Position numbers and translations under genes: made by a program
The notes under the pieces: model-generated
Database searches by the model: none
Seen by the model: the letters and a program-made list of their open reading frames with translations, nothing else
Told to the model about the DNA's origin: nothing
Shown: in pieces, positions 1-5,246 of the stretch
Position numbering within the stretch: the first letter of the stretch is position 1
How the letters are laid out: each line of letters begins with the position of its first letter
Assembly: GCA_934659445.1 (NCBI GenBank)
Contig: CAKUHV010000078.1
Span: 1 to 8,407, forward strand
Length of the DNA stretch: 8,407 nucleotides
Reading direction: 5' to 3'
DNA from: an uncultured Oscillospiraceae bacterium
GTDB taxonomy: Bacteria; Bacillota; Clostridia; Oscillospirales; Oscillospiraceae

Positions 1-1322
1 TTTACCAGGTCGGTGGCGTCCTTCAGGGGGATGAAATAGGTGGGCTGGTCGGCGATGTTCAGCAGCAGGGGGAAGGTGGCCACATAGCCCAGATCCTGCA
101 CCACGCCCATGGCGGACTGCTTGGCGGCCTCCTCGGTGGCGCCGGGGGCGGTGTAGAAGTGGGTCTCCTTGGTGCGCATGTTGCACAGCAGGAAGCCAAG
201 GTTGGACTGGTCGGCGTTGGCGGAGGTGACGCCGGTGTAGGCGTATACATCGTCGTTCATGGCGATGTAGTTGTACCCCTCGGTGGTCTGGGTCACATCA
301 CGCTGGCCGAAGATGGAGTTGAGGAAGCCGTGGATCAGGGTGCCGTGGTAGTCATACTGCTCCATAATCAGGTCGGGGACGTACAGGGTGTCTACCCAGG
401 TGGGCACCTGCTCCATATACTGGCTCTCGCCGGTGACGGCGTCCACCAGCACGGCGCCCTTAATGTCCGTGCCGCCGAACAGGCCGATGGTCTTGACCAC
501 CCGGGGGGCGATCCACCAGGGGTGGCCGCTCTCGTCGATCTCGAACTCCGGGGTGGAGAACATCATGGTGGGGTAGTGGAAGCGCAGGTGGCGGTAAATA
601 TTCCGGTTCAAGGGCTCGGAGAAGGAGTATTTCATCCCCTCGCTCAGACGGACCACCGTGGCCTCCTGGGTGACCATGTCCACCACCACATAGGCGGGCA
701 GACCGTTGCCCCGGTTGGTCAGCCACTTGAACAGATCGGCGTAGGCAATGGGGGCCACCCGGACGGGACGGCCCTGGTAGTTGATCTGGGTGGAGTCGTT
801 GGAGTATTCAAACTGGCTGACCATGTCGCTGAGGGTGCCCATTTGCCGGTCGCCCAGATACTCGGCGGAGGTGCGGTCCAGAGTGGGGATCTCGCTGAAG
901 GAGATCTGGGCCACGTCATGGGCGAAGTCCCCGTTTTCCACGGTGAGCAGATCCCGGTAGGCCGCGGCCCGGAAGACGGGCAGAGAGACCACATAGCCCA
1001 CCGCCGCCACGGCGAATACGGCGATCAGCGCGATCATCACGGGCAGGCAGCGGCTTTTCACAAAGGCGAGCCAGGACTTGACCTTCTCCTTGGGGGTGGC
1101 CACCACGTCGCCGTGCAGCCCGCCGGACAGCAGGAACACGCACAGAGTGTACACGATGCACAGCAGGATCAGAAAGCCGTAAAACTGACTGTCGTGCAGG
1201 TTTAGGGCGGGCAGAGTGACATAGAAGTATACCAGCCCCACCGCGGCGGTGATGAGCAGGCTGAGCAGGGTTCGGCCCAGCCCGCTGGAGGGCAGGCGGA
1301 ACTTTTTAGGGGCATTTGCCAT
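1..1322 (-). CDS. Three-helix membrane-anchored protein of unknown function (partial, C-terminus beyond window)
   Basis: The gene runs leftward and leaves the window without a stop, giving 440 complete codons. Translation starts at the ATG complementary to 1320-1322 (MANAPKKFRLPSSG). An AAAGGA ribosome site lies about 9 nt upstream. Three hydrophobic helices are visible at about residues 19-36, 47-66 and 93-113. The first two flank a short loop and the second and third a lysine-rich loop (TPKEKVKSW), which suggests that the remaining 325+ residues lie outside the membrane. That region contains three similar strand-like segments: AYVVVDMVTQEA (210-221), GAVLVDAVTGES (289-300) and LGFLLCNMRTKE (375-386). 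They resemble a repeated beta-hairpin of the 'V-D-x-x-T-G-E' kind seen in PepSY-like folds, but this is inference only. I recall similar clostridial proteins carrying names such as 'Tat pathway signal' or 'CvpA family', but no twin-arginine motif is present here, so I give no function. That the gene is real is well supported; its role is not. Confidence 0.85.
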   Translation of the reverse strand, partial: MANAPKKFRLPSSGLGRTLLSLLITAAVGLVYFYVTLPALNLHDSQFYGFLILLCIVYTLCVFLLSGGLHGDVVATPKEKVKSWLAFVKSRCLPVMIALIAVFAVAAVGYVVSLPVFRAAAYRDLLTVENGDFAHDVAQISFSEIPTLDRTSAEYLGDRQMGTLSDMVSQFEYSNDSTQINYQGRPVRVAPIAYADLFKWLTNRGNGLPAYVVVDMVTQEATVVRLSEGMKYSFSEPLNRNIYRHLRFHYPTMMFSTPEFEIDESGHPWWIAPRVVKTIGLFGGTDIKGAVLVDAVTGESQYMEQVPTWVDTLYVPDLIMEQYDYHGTLIHGFLNSIFGQRDVTQTTEGYNYIAMNDDVYAYTGVTSANADQSNLGFLLCNMRTKETHFYTAPGATEEAAKQSAMGVVQDLGYVATFPLLLNIADQPTYFIPLKDATDLV

Positions 1323-1345
1323 GAAAAAACATCCTTTCCCGTATT

Positions 1346-1365
1346 GGCCGCCGGGTGGGGCGGCC
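1346..1365 (-). promoter_or_regulatory. Leader hairpin before the leftward membrane-protein gene
   Basis: A perfect 7-bp inverted repeat (GGCCGCC / GGCGGCC, 6-nt loop) lies in the 5' untranslated leader. It falls between the predicted transcription start (near 1371) and the ribosome site (about 1332-1337). No T-run follows directly, so it is not a normal terminator. It could stabilise the mRNA or affect ribosome access; neither is shown by sequence alone. Confidence 0.45.
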
Positions 1366-1377
1366 TGCATACCCTAT

Positions 1378-1406
1378 AGCATAGCCGCTTTTGAAGAAAA
1401 CCGCAA
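1378..1406 (-). promoter_or_regulatory. Sigma-A-type promoter for the leftward gene
   Basis: On the minus strand TTGCGG (1401-1406) and TATGCT (1378-1383) are separated by exactly 17 bp. Transcription would start near 1371 and give a leader of about 50 nt that contains the 1346-1365 hairpin. The -35 hexamer overlaps one copy of the direct repeat described at 1396-1450. Confidence 0.65.
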
Positions 1407-1450
1407 CGGATTTTTCCCGAGACGGAAATTAAAATTTTCTGAAAACCGCA
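1396..1450. repeat. Exact 10-bp direct repeat in the divergent control region
   Basis: GAAAACCGCA occurs at 1396-1405 and again at 1441-1450, 45 bp apart (a little over four helical turns), with an A/T-rich tract between them (AAAATTTT palindrome near 1432-1439). The first copy covers the -35 element of the leftward promoter. The second lies 25 bp upstream of the -35 of the rightward promoter. This placement would suit a shared regulator binding site, but two copies of 10 bp can also arise by chance. Confidence 0.4.
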
Positions 1451-1474
1451 TCCCGCCCCGCGGAGAGCTTTTGC

Positions 1475-1503
1475 TTGACGATAGAGGACGGGGCAGGTAA
1501 AAT
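1475..1503 (+). promoter_or_regulatory. Strong sigma-A-type promoter for the small membrane protein gene
   Basis: TTGACG (1475-1480) and TAAAAT (1498-1503) are spaced by exactly 17 bp. Transcription would begin near 1510, leaving a leader of about 44 nt before the ATG at 1554. Together with the leftward promoter at 1378-1406 it makes a divergent pair. It may also feed corA downstream, for which no strong separate promoter is seen. Confidence 0.75.
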
Positions 1504-1553
1504 AAGGGACAAGAGGCGGCCGGAGGGCTGCGGCGAAGAGAGGAGTTGGGCGC

Positions 1554-1793
1554 ATGAAGAAGGAGGAACGGCCCCTGTCCCAGATCGCCCGGATGGGACG
1601 GCTGGAGCGGGGCGAGGACGGACATATCCACTTTGTGTCTGACAAGGAGCGGCGCGTTCTGTGGGCCATCGCCGGGCTTGCTCTGGGCCTGGGGGGCATT
1701 TTGAAGGTGCCCGGGCTGATGGGCAAGCTGGGCGGCGGGGCCTTCTGCCTGTTCGCTGTGATGCTGCTGCTGTCCGGAGGAAAAAAGAAATAG
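1554..1793 (+). CDS. Small two-helix membrane protein, unknown function
   Basis: A 79-residue protein with a near-consensus promoter and an AGGAG ribosome site at 1541-1545, 8 nt before the ATG, so it is very likely translated. The N-terminal half is charged and soluble (MKKEERPLSQ, then about 25 polar residues). Two hydrophobic segments follow: about 36-50 (LWAIAGLALGLGGIL) and about 61-75 (GAFCLFAVMLLLSG). They are joined by a short glycine- and lysine-containing turn, and the protein ends in three lysines. That pattern predicts a hairpin in the membrane with both ends in the cytoplasm. It shows no recognised motif, so I cannot assign a function. Its position before a CorA-type transporter, possibly in one transcript, leaves open a role as an accessory protein, but nothing in the sequence proves this. 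Confidence 0.75.
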   Translation: MKKEERPLSQIARMGRLERGEDGHIHFVSDKERRVLWAIAGLALGLGGILKVPGLMGKLGGGAFCLFAVMLLLSGGKKK

Positions 1794-1794
1794 C

Positions 1795-1903
1795 GCTCCG
1801 CCAAGGGATGCCGCCCTGTATACTTGCGGCGTCCGGCCGGGCGGAGCCGGCGCGGGGAACACCGCGGAGGGGCGCTGGCTGCGGCGGACCTCCGCGGCCT
1901 TTT
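1795..1903 (+). promoter_or_regulatory. Candidate structured leader between the small gene and corA
   Basis: The gap between the two genes can fold extensively. An 8-bp perfect stem, GCTCCGCC (1795-1802) with GGCGGAGC (1840-1847), encloses an inner stem of ATGCCGC (1808-1814) with GCGGCGT (1826-1832, one G-T pair). A third stem follows at 1862-1897 and then TTTT. GCGGAG is present at 1841, 1864 and 1907, and its complement CTCCGC at 1796 and 1890, so mutually exclusive pairings are possible. This is the layout expected of an attenuator. It does not look like the M-box magnesium riboswitch as I know it. High GC makes chance stems likely, so confidence is limited. A weak TATACT (1819-1824) without a clear -35 could be a separate corA promoter. 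Confidence 0.35.
1862..1903 (+). terminator. Possible intrinsic terminator or attenuator stem
   Basis: A perfect 9-bp stem, CCGCGGAGG (1862-1870) with CCTCCGCGG (1889-1897), has an 18-nt loop and is followed by CC and TTTT (1900-1903). The T-run is short and offset by two bases and the loop is long, so termination would probably be partial. It sits 69 bp before corA, so it would either end the small-gene transcript or control readthrough into corA. The right arm could alternatively pair with GCGGAG at 1907-1912. Confidence 0.35.
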
Positions 1904-1971
1904 GCAGCGGAGCCGCCCCGCAATGAGGAACAGACCGGGCAGCCGGAGGGCGCCCGTCAGGAGGGAACTGT

Positions 1972-2889
1972 ATGTATTGGTATGTGATCGGACAGACGCT
2001 GTACCCCGCGGAGCGGGAGCCCGGGGCGGACAGTCCGGCCGTCGTTCTGCTCACCTCGGAGGAACTGTCCGGACAGCCCGCCCTGCCCGGGCTGGAGGAG
2101 GTGCTGTGCCACACGCCGCCCGCCCGGGATGCCCGGGTGTGCAAGGCGGAGGTGCGGTCAGAGTGTCTATCGGGCACCCTTGTGCTGCCCAGACAGGGAA
2201 AGGGGGGCGAGCGCCCGGCCTGCGGCTATCTGGTCACGAAGGACCGGGTGGTGCTGGTGGACGACGGCGACTTTGTCCAGCCGGTGCTCAAGCGGCTGAT
2301 CAAGGACAAGCGCCCGGTGGAGCACAGTGTGGGACGGTTTCTGTACGCCTTCTTCGAGCAGCTGATCGCCCGGGATCTCCACCGGCTGGAGGAGGTCGAG
2401 GAGCGGGCGGAGCAGTTGGAGGACCAGGTGCTGGCCCACGAGCTGGAGAACTTCAGCGCCCCCATGACCGCCCTGCGGAAGCAGACCATGGCCTGGTTCC
2501 GGTACTACTCCCAGCTGGATGACGTGGCCTGCGAGCTGCGGGAGAACGAGAACGGCTTTTTTACCGAGAGCGAAACCATGCTCTTCCGCCTGTTTGAGGA
2601 CCGGGTGATCCGTCTGCGGGAGGAGTCTCAGCTTCTGCGGGAGTACTGCGGCCAGATCCAGACCATGTTCCAGTCGGAGATCGACATACGCCAGAACCGC
2701 ATCATGCAGATCCTGACCATCGTGACCACCATTTTCCTGCCCCTGACCCTGCTCACCGGCTGGTACGGCATGAACTTCAAGGGGATGCCGGAGCTGGAGT
2801 GGGAGTACGGCTACCCCGTGGTGGCGGCGGTGAGCGTCCTGATTGTGGCGCTGAGCCTGTGGATTTGCAAAAAGAAGAAATTCTGGTGA
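1972..2889 (+). CDS. corA: CorA-family divalent cation (Mg2+/Co2+) transporter
   Basis: A 305-residue inner-membrane channel of the CorA type, which in this family carries Mg2+ (and often Co2+ or Ni2+) into the cytoplasm as a homopentamer. The signature is clear: YGMNF at 265-269, followed by MPEL (272-275) in the periplasmic loop, flanked by TM1 (about 244-264) and TM2 (about 283-299) and a basic C-terminal end (KKKKFW). Before TM1 a long charged helical stretch (about 125-240) matches the stalk helix of the funnel. The first 115 residues form the cytoplasmic alpha/beta domain and look divergent. Length is typical. An AGGAGG ribosome site (1959-1964) 7 nt before the ATG fixes the start. It may be cotranscribed with the small membrane protein upstream, subject to the stem-loops in between. 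Exact ion choice cannot be read from sequence. Confidence 0.93.
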   Translation: MYWYVIGQTLYPAEREPGADSPAVVLLTSEELSGQPALPGLEEVLCHTPPARDARVCKAEVRSECLSGTLVLPRQGKGGERPACGYLVTKDRVVLVDDGDFVQPVLKRLIKDKRPVEHSVGRFLYAFFEQLIARDLHRLEEVEERAEQLEDQVLAHELENFSAPMTALRKQTMAWFRYYSQLDDVACELRENENGFFTESETMLFRLFEDRVIRLREESQLLREYCGQIQTMFQSEIDIRQNRIMQILTIVTTIFLPLTLLTGWYGMNFKGMPELEWEYGYPVVAAVSVLIVALSLWICKKKKFW

Positions 2890-2902
2890 TCTTGCCCTGC
2901 GC

Positions 2903-2930
2903 TTGACAAGGGGCGGGGGATACATATAAT
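2903..2930 (+). promoter_or_regulatory. Perfect-hexamer sigma-A promoter for the RNA methyltransferase gene
   Basis: TTGACA (2903-2908) and TATAAT (2925-2930) both match consensus exactly, with a 16-bp spacer. The -35 lies 14 bp after the corA stop codon. Transcription would start near 2937 and give a leader of about 50 nt. This indicates strong, probably constitutive expression independent of corA. No intrinsic terminator is visible between the two genes. Confidence 0.85.
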
Positions 2931-2970
2931 AAAGAAAAAGACCCGACGGCAGGGAAAATGTCCGGCGGGC

Positions 2971-2978
2971 AGGAGGAG
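2971..2978 (+). promoter_or_regulatory. Ribosome binding site that decides the methyltransferase start
   Basis: AGGAGGAG lies 9-11 nt before the ATG at 2988. The earlier in-frame ATG at 2958 has only a poor AGGG directly in front of it, so the ribosome site itself would fall inside the longer reading frame. This favours 2988 as the true start. Confidence 0.75.
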
Positions 2979-2987
2979 AGCGCACCC

Positions 2988-3743
2988 ATGGAGCACGTGA
3001 CCAGCCGGAAAAATCCCCTGCTGTCCCAGATCAGAAAGCTGACGGGCAGCAGAGGCTATCGCCGCCAGAGCGGCCTGTTTCTGGGGGACGGCCGGAAGCT
3101 GCTGGAGGAGGCGGTGCGCTGGAAGGCCCCGCTGACAGCGGTGGTGGTGACGGAGGGCGCGCCGCTGCCCGACCTGCCCGAGGGGGTGCGGGTGGTGGCG
3201 GTGCCGGAGGACGTGATGGCCTCCGTCTCCCCCATGGAGGCCCCCCAGGGGGCGCTGTTCCTGTGTGAACAGCAGGAGATGCAGCCGCCCCAGACCCTGC
3301 CCGGCGGGCGCTATCTGGTGCTGGACGGCCTTCAGGACCCGGGAAATGTGGGCGCCATCTGGCGCACGGCCGACGCCCTTGGAGCGGACGGCCTTCTGCT
3401 GGTGAACGGCTGCGCCGACCCCTGGAGCTGGAAGACCGTGCGGGCCACCATGGGGGCCTGCTTCCGCCTGCCCGTGTGGGAGGTGGAGACCGATGAACTG
3501 CCCGCCCTGCTGGAGGGCTCCGGTCTGCCCCTGTACGCCACCGCTCTGCGGGAGGATACGGTGGATCTCCGCCGGGCGGACCTGTCCCGGTGCGCCGTGG
3601 TCATCGGCAGCGAGGGGCGGGGCGTCTCAGAGCAGCTCTTACAGGCCAGCTGCCGGACGCTGAAGATCCCCATGCGACAGCGGTGCGAGTCGCTGAACGC
3701 GGCGGCGGCCGCCGCCGTGGTGCTGTGGGAAATGGCCAGATAA
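2988..3743 (+). CDS. TrmH/SpoU-family RNA 2'-O-ribose methyltransferase
   Basis: A 251-residue SPOUT enzyme that uses S-adenosylmethionine to methylate a ribose 2'-OH in rRNA or tRNA. An N-terminal substrate-binding part of the L30e-like kind (about 1-100, starting MEHVTSRKNPLLSQIRKL) precedes the knotted catalytic domain. All three family motifs are present: motif 1 NVGAIWRTA (120-128, with Asn120 and Arg126), motif 2 IGSEGRG (206-212) and motif 3 IPM...SLNAA (227-239). The start at 2988 is chosen over an in-frame ATG at 2958 because of the ribosome site at 2971-2978 and because the family usually begins with this 'S-x-x-N-P' stretch. The sequence does not tell which RNA is the target (RlmB-, TsnR- or YsgA-like), so no symbol is given. 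It has its own strong promoter and stands just ahead of dprA-topA. Confidence 0.92.
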   Translation: MEHVTSRKNPLLSQIRKLTGSRGYRRQSGLFLGDGRKLLEEAVRWKAPLTAVVVTEGAPLPDLPEGVRVVAVPEDVMASVSPMEAPQGALFLCEQQEMQPPQTLPGGRYLVLDGLQDPGNVGAIWRTADALGADGLLLVNGCADPWSWKTVRATMGACFRLPVWEVETDELPALLEGSGLPLYATALREDTVDLRRADLSRCAVVIGSEGRGVSEQLLQASCRTLKIPMRQRCESLNAAAAAAVVLWEMAR

Positions 3744-3817
3744 AGAGAAAAACAGCGGTTTTAAGATGATTTTTCCCATAAAGTCGAAAAAAGTCGGACC
3801 GGGACGAGAAAAATGAT

Positions 3818-3846
3818 TTGACAACCGGGTGGGAACAGGATACCAT
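3818..3846 (+). promoter_or_regulatory. Sigma-A-type promoter for dprA
   Basis: TTGACA (3818-3823) is a perfect -35 and lies 17 bp from TACCAT (3841-3846), a moderate -10. Transcription would start near 3853 and give a leader of about 60 nt ending in the hairpin at 3880-3897. A/T-rich sequence with a doubled AAGTCG (3781-3786, 3791-3796) lies upstream and may act as an UP-like element or protein site. topA may share this transcript. Confidence 0.75.
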
Positions 3847-3872
3847 ATAGGCCGCGCAGGGCCTGTGTTCCC
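3831..3872. repeat. Nested inverted repeats over the dprA -10 region and start site
   Basis: An outer perfect 7-bp pair, GGGAACA (3831-3837) and TGTTCCC (3866-3872), surrounds an inner pair, AGGCC (3849-3853) and GGCCT (3860-3864). The left outer arm lies in the promoter spacer and the right outer arm in the transcribed leader. The pair therefore could not form in RNA started at the local promoter, but it could form in readthrough RNA from upstream or act as a DNA operator. It is not a contiguous LexA box, since the arms are 28 bp apart. Confidence 0.45.
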
Positions 3873-3879
3873 GCCCGAT

Positions 3880-3897
3880 CCGCCCGCCTTCGGGCGG
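3880..3897 (+). promoter_or_regulatory. Leader hairpin touching the dprA ribosome site
   Basis: A perfect 7-bp GC-rich stem, CCGCCCG (3880-3886) with CGGGCGG (3891-3897), has a 4-nt CCTT loop and ends 4 nt before the AGGAGG at 3902-3907. No T-run follows, so it is not a terminator. It could hold the ribosome site open by insulating it, or affect mRNA stability. Confidence 0.5.
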
Positions 3898-3914
3898 CGA
3901 AAGGAGGAGCAGGT

Positions 3915-5153
3915 GTGGCGAGCTTAAAATACTGGCTGTGGCTGACCGGGCTGAAGGGCCTTGGCGCCCCCGCCGCCCTGCGGCTGCTGGACTGGTTCGT
4001 CACGCCGGAGCGGGTGTATTACGCCGATCCGGAGGAGTACGAACTGGTGGAGGGGCTGAGCGCCTTCCAGCGGAAGGCCCTGCTGGACAAGAGCATGGAC
4101 CGGGCAGAGGGCATTTTGGCCGACTGCCAGTATCTGGGGCTGCGGATCATGACCATTCAGGACGGGGATTACCCCGACCGCCTGCGCCAGATCCCCGACC
4201 CGCCGGTGGTGCTCTATCTGCGGGGAAAGGCCGTCGACTTTGACGAGGAGGCCGCCATCGCCGTGGTGGGGGCCAGAGAGCCCTCGGAGTACGGACGGAA
4301 AATGGCCGCCCGGCTGGGCCTTGAATTGGCCCGGGGCGGAGCGCTGCTGGTGTCCGGCATCGCCCGGGGGCTGGACAGCGAGGCCATCCGCGGCGCCCTG
4401 AAGGGCGGCGGCCGGGTGGTGTCCGTGTTGGCCGGAGGGCTGGATACGGGATATCCTTACACCAGCCGCTTTCTGGTGGAGGATATTGCCGCCGCCGGAA
4501 CACTCATTTCGGAGTATCCCCCGGGCACGCCCGCACTGGGGGATCACTACCACGCCCGCAACCGCATCATCAGCGGCCTGTCTCTGGGCGTTGTGGCGGT
4601 GGAGTGCCGCCTGTCCAGCGGCACCATGATTACCGCGGGCCGCGCCCTGGAGCAGGACCGGGACCTGTTCGCCGTGCCCGGTGCGGTGGACATGGTGATG
4701 AGCGAGGGCACCAACCGCCTGATCCAGCAGGGGGCCAAGCTGGTCACCTGCGGACAGGATGTTTTAGAGGAGTACTGGAGTCGCTTCCCCTTAAAGCTGA
4801 AAAGCTCCGCCCCCTTGACGCCGGAGGCCGCCCGCCAGCGGCTGGAGCGGCAGGAGGAGCGGACGGCTCCGCCCGCTCCAGCAAAGAAAGCTGCGCCCGA
4901 GGAGGACGGGGAGGAGCCGAAGCCTGAGCTGATCCCTCTGGACAGGCAGAAGGAGCGGTTCACCGACGACCAGCTGGCCCTGCTGCGGGCCATGAAGGGG
5001 CAGCCCCGGTCCGCCGAGGCCCTGGTGGAGCTGACCCAGATCCCCGCCCGGCGGGTGCAGTCCGCCCTGACCATGCTGCAGGTGGACGGCGCGGCCCAGG
5101 AGCTGCCCGGCCGGCGCTTCTCGGCTCTGGTGCGCCTGGAGGAAGCGGAATAA
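3915..5153 (+). CDS. dprA: DNA processing protein DprA (Smf)
   Basis: A 412-residue cytoplasmic protein. In this family DprA binds incoming single-stranded DNA, loads RecA on it and so protects it during transformation. The order of parts is: an N-terminal helical (SAM/HhH-like) region at about 1-75, the Rossmann-fold core at about 80-285, an Ala/Pro/Glu-rich linker at about 300-345, and a C-terminal winged-helix domain at about 346-407. Core motifs seen are AVVGAREPSEYG (116-127), SGIARGLD (147-154), LAGGLDTGYP (172-181), ARNRIISGLS (214-223) and SGTMITAGRALEQ (235-247). The GTG start has AGGAGG 7 nt upstream, and no ATG in frame fits better. Its place directly before topA is as in Bacillus. 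No other competence gene is in the window, so natural transformation cannot be concluded; dprA is often kept by bacteria not known to be competent. Confidence 0.96.
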   Translation: MASLKYWLWLTGLKGLGAPAALRLLDWFVTPERVYYADPEEYELVEGLSAFQRKALLDKSMDRAEGILADCQYLGLRIMTIQDGDYPDRLRQIPDPPVVLYLRGKAVDFDEEAAIAVVGAREPSEYGRKMAARLGLELARGGALLVSGIARGLDSEAIRGALKGGGRVVSVLAGGLDTGYPYTSRFLVEDIAAAGTLISEYPPGTPALGDHYHARNRIISGLSLGVVAVECRLSSGTMITAGRALEQDRDLFAVPGAVDMVMSEGTNRLIQQGAKLVTCGQDVLEEYWSRFPLKLKSSAPLTPEAARQRLERQEERTAPPAPAKKAAPEEDGEEPKPELIPLDRQKERFTDDQLALLRAMKGQPRSAEALVELTQIPARRVQSALTMLQVDGAAQELPGRRFSALVRLEEAE

Positions 5154-5178
5154 AAACGAGTTCCACGGCGATTGCCGT

Positions 5179-5187
5179 TGATAATAT
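5179..5187 (+). promoter_or_regulatory. Weak extended -10 promoter candidate before topA
   Basis: TG-A-TAATAT (5179-5187) in the 90-bp gap between dprA and topA fits an extended -10 element, but the position 17 bp upstream (AGTTCC) is a poor -35. It could give topA some expression independent of dprA. Topoisomerase I genes are often controlled by supercoiling, and a promoter lacking a -35 would suit that, but this is inference. Confidence 0.35.
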
Positions 5188-5230
5188 GCTCCTGAACCCC
5201 GAGAAAGACCCCGGGACGGGAGACAAATTC

Positions 5231-5246
5231 GGAGGTCATGTAAGTG
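5231..5246 (+). promoter_or_regulatory. topA ribosome site with an ATG-TAA start-stop pair before the GTG start
   Basis: GGAGG (5231-5235) lies 8 nt before the GTG at 5244, a normal spacing. Directly in between is ATG TAA (5238-5243), a start codon followed at once by a stop. The ATG is only 2 nt from GGAGG and so badly placed for initiation, which supports GTG as the real start. The pair may still trap some ribosomes or be chance. Confidence 0.6.

Noticed and set aside
159..1205. A 348-codon plus-strand open frame
   Set aside because: It lies antisense to the leftward membrane-protein gene, which has a promoter, ribosome site and proper hydrophobic segments. The plus-strand frame gives a Gly/His/Val-rich protein typical of GC-rich shadow frames, and has no ribosome site.
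1795..1971. M-box magnesium riboswitch before corA
   Set aside because: I could not match the conserved M-box segments that I know; only generic GC-rich stems are present. A covariance-model search would decide this.
1824..2522. Plus-strand open frame overlapping corA in another frame
   Set aside because: The product is Arg/Gly/Ala-rich with no domain. The overlapping frame encodes CorA with the GMN motif.
2958..2987. Upstream ATG extending the methyltransferase by 10 residues
   Set aside because: It has no adequate ribosome site, and the strong AGGAGGAG falls inside the extension. The family N-terminus fits the ATG at 2988.
3744..3790. Terminator after the methyltransferase gene (AAAAC...GTTTT)
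   Set aside because: The stem is only about 5 A/T-rich pairs with one G-C pair, and it is not followed by a proper T-run after a GC-rich hairpin.
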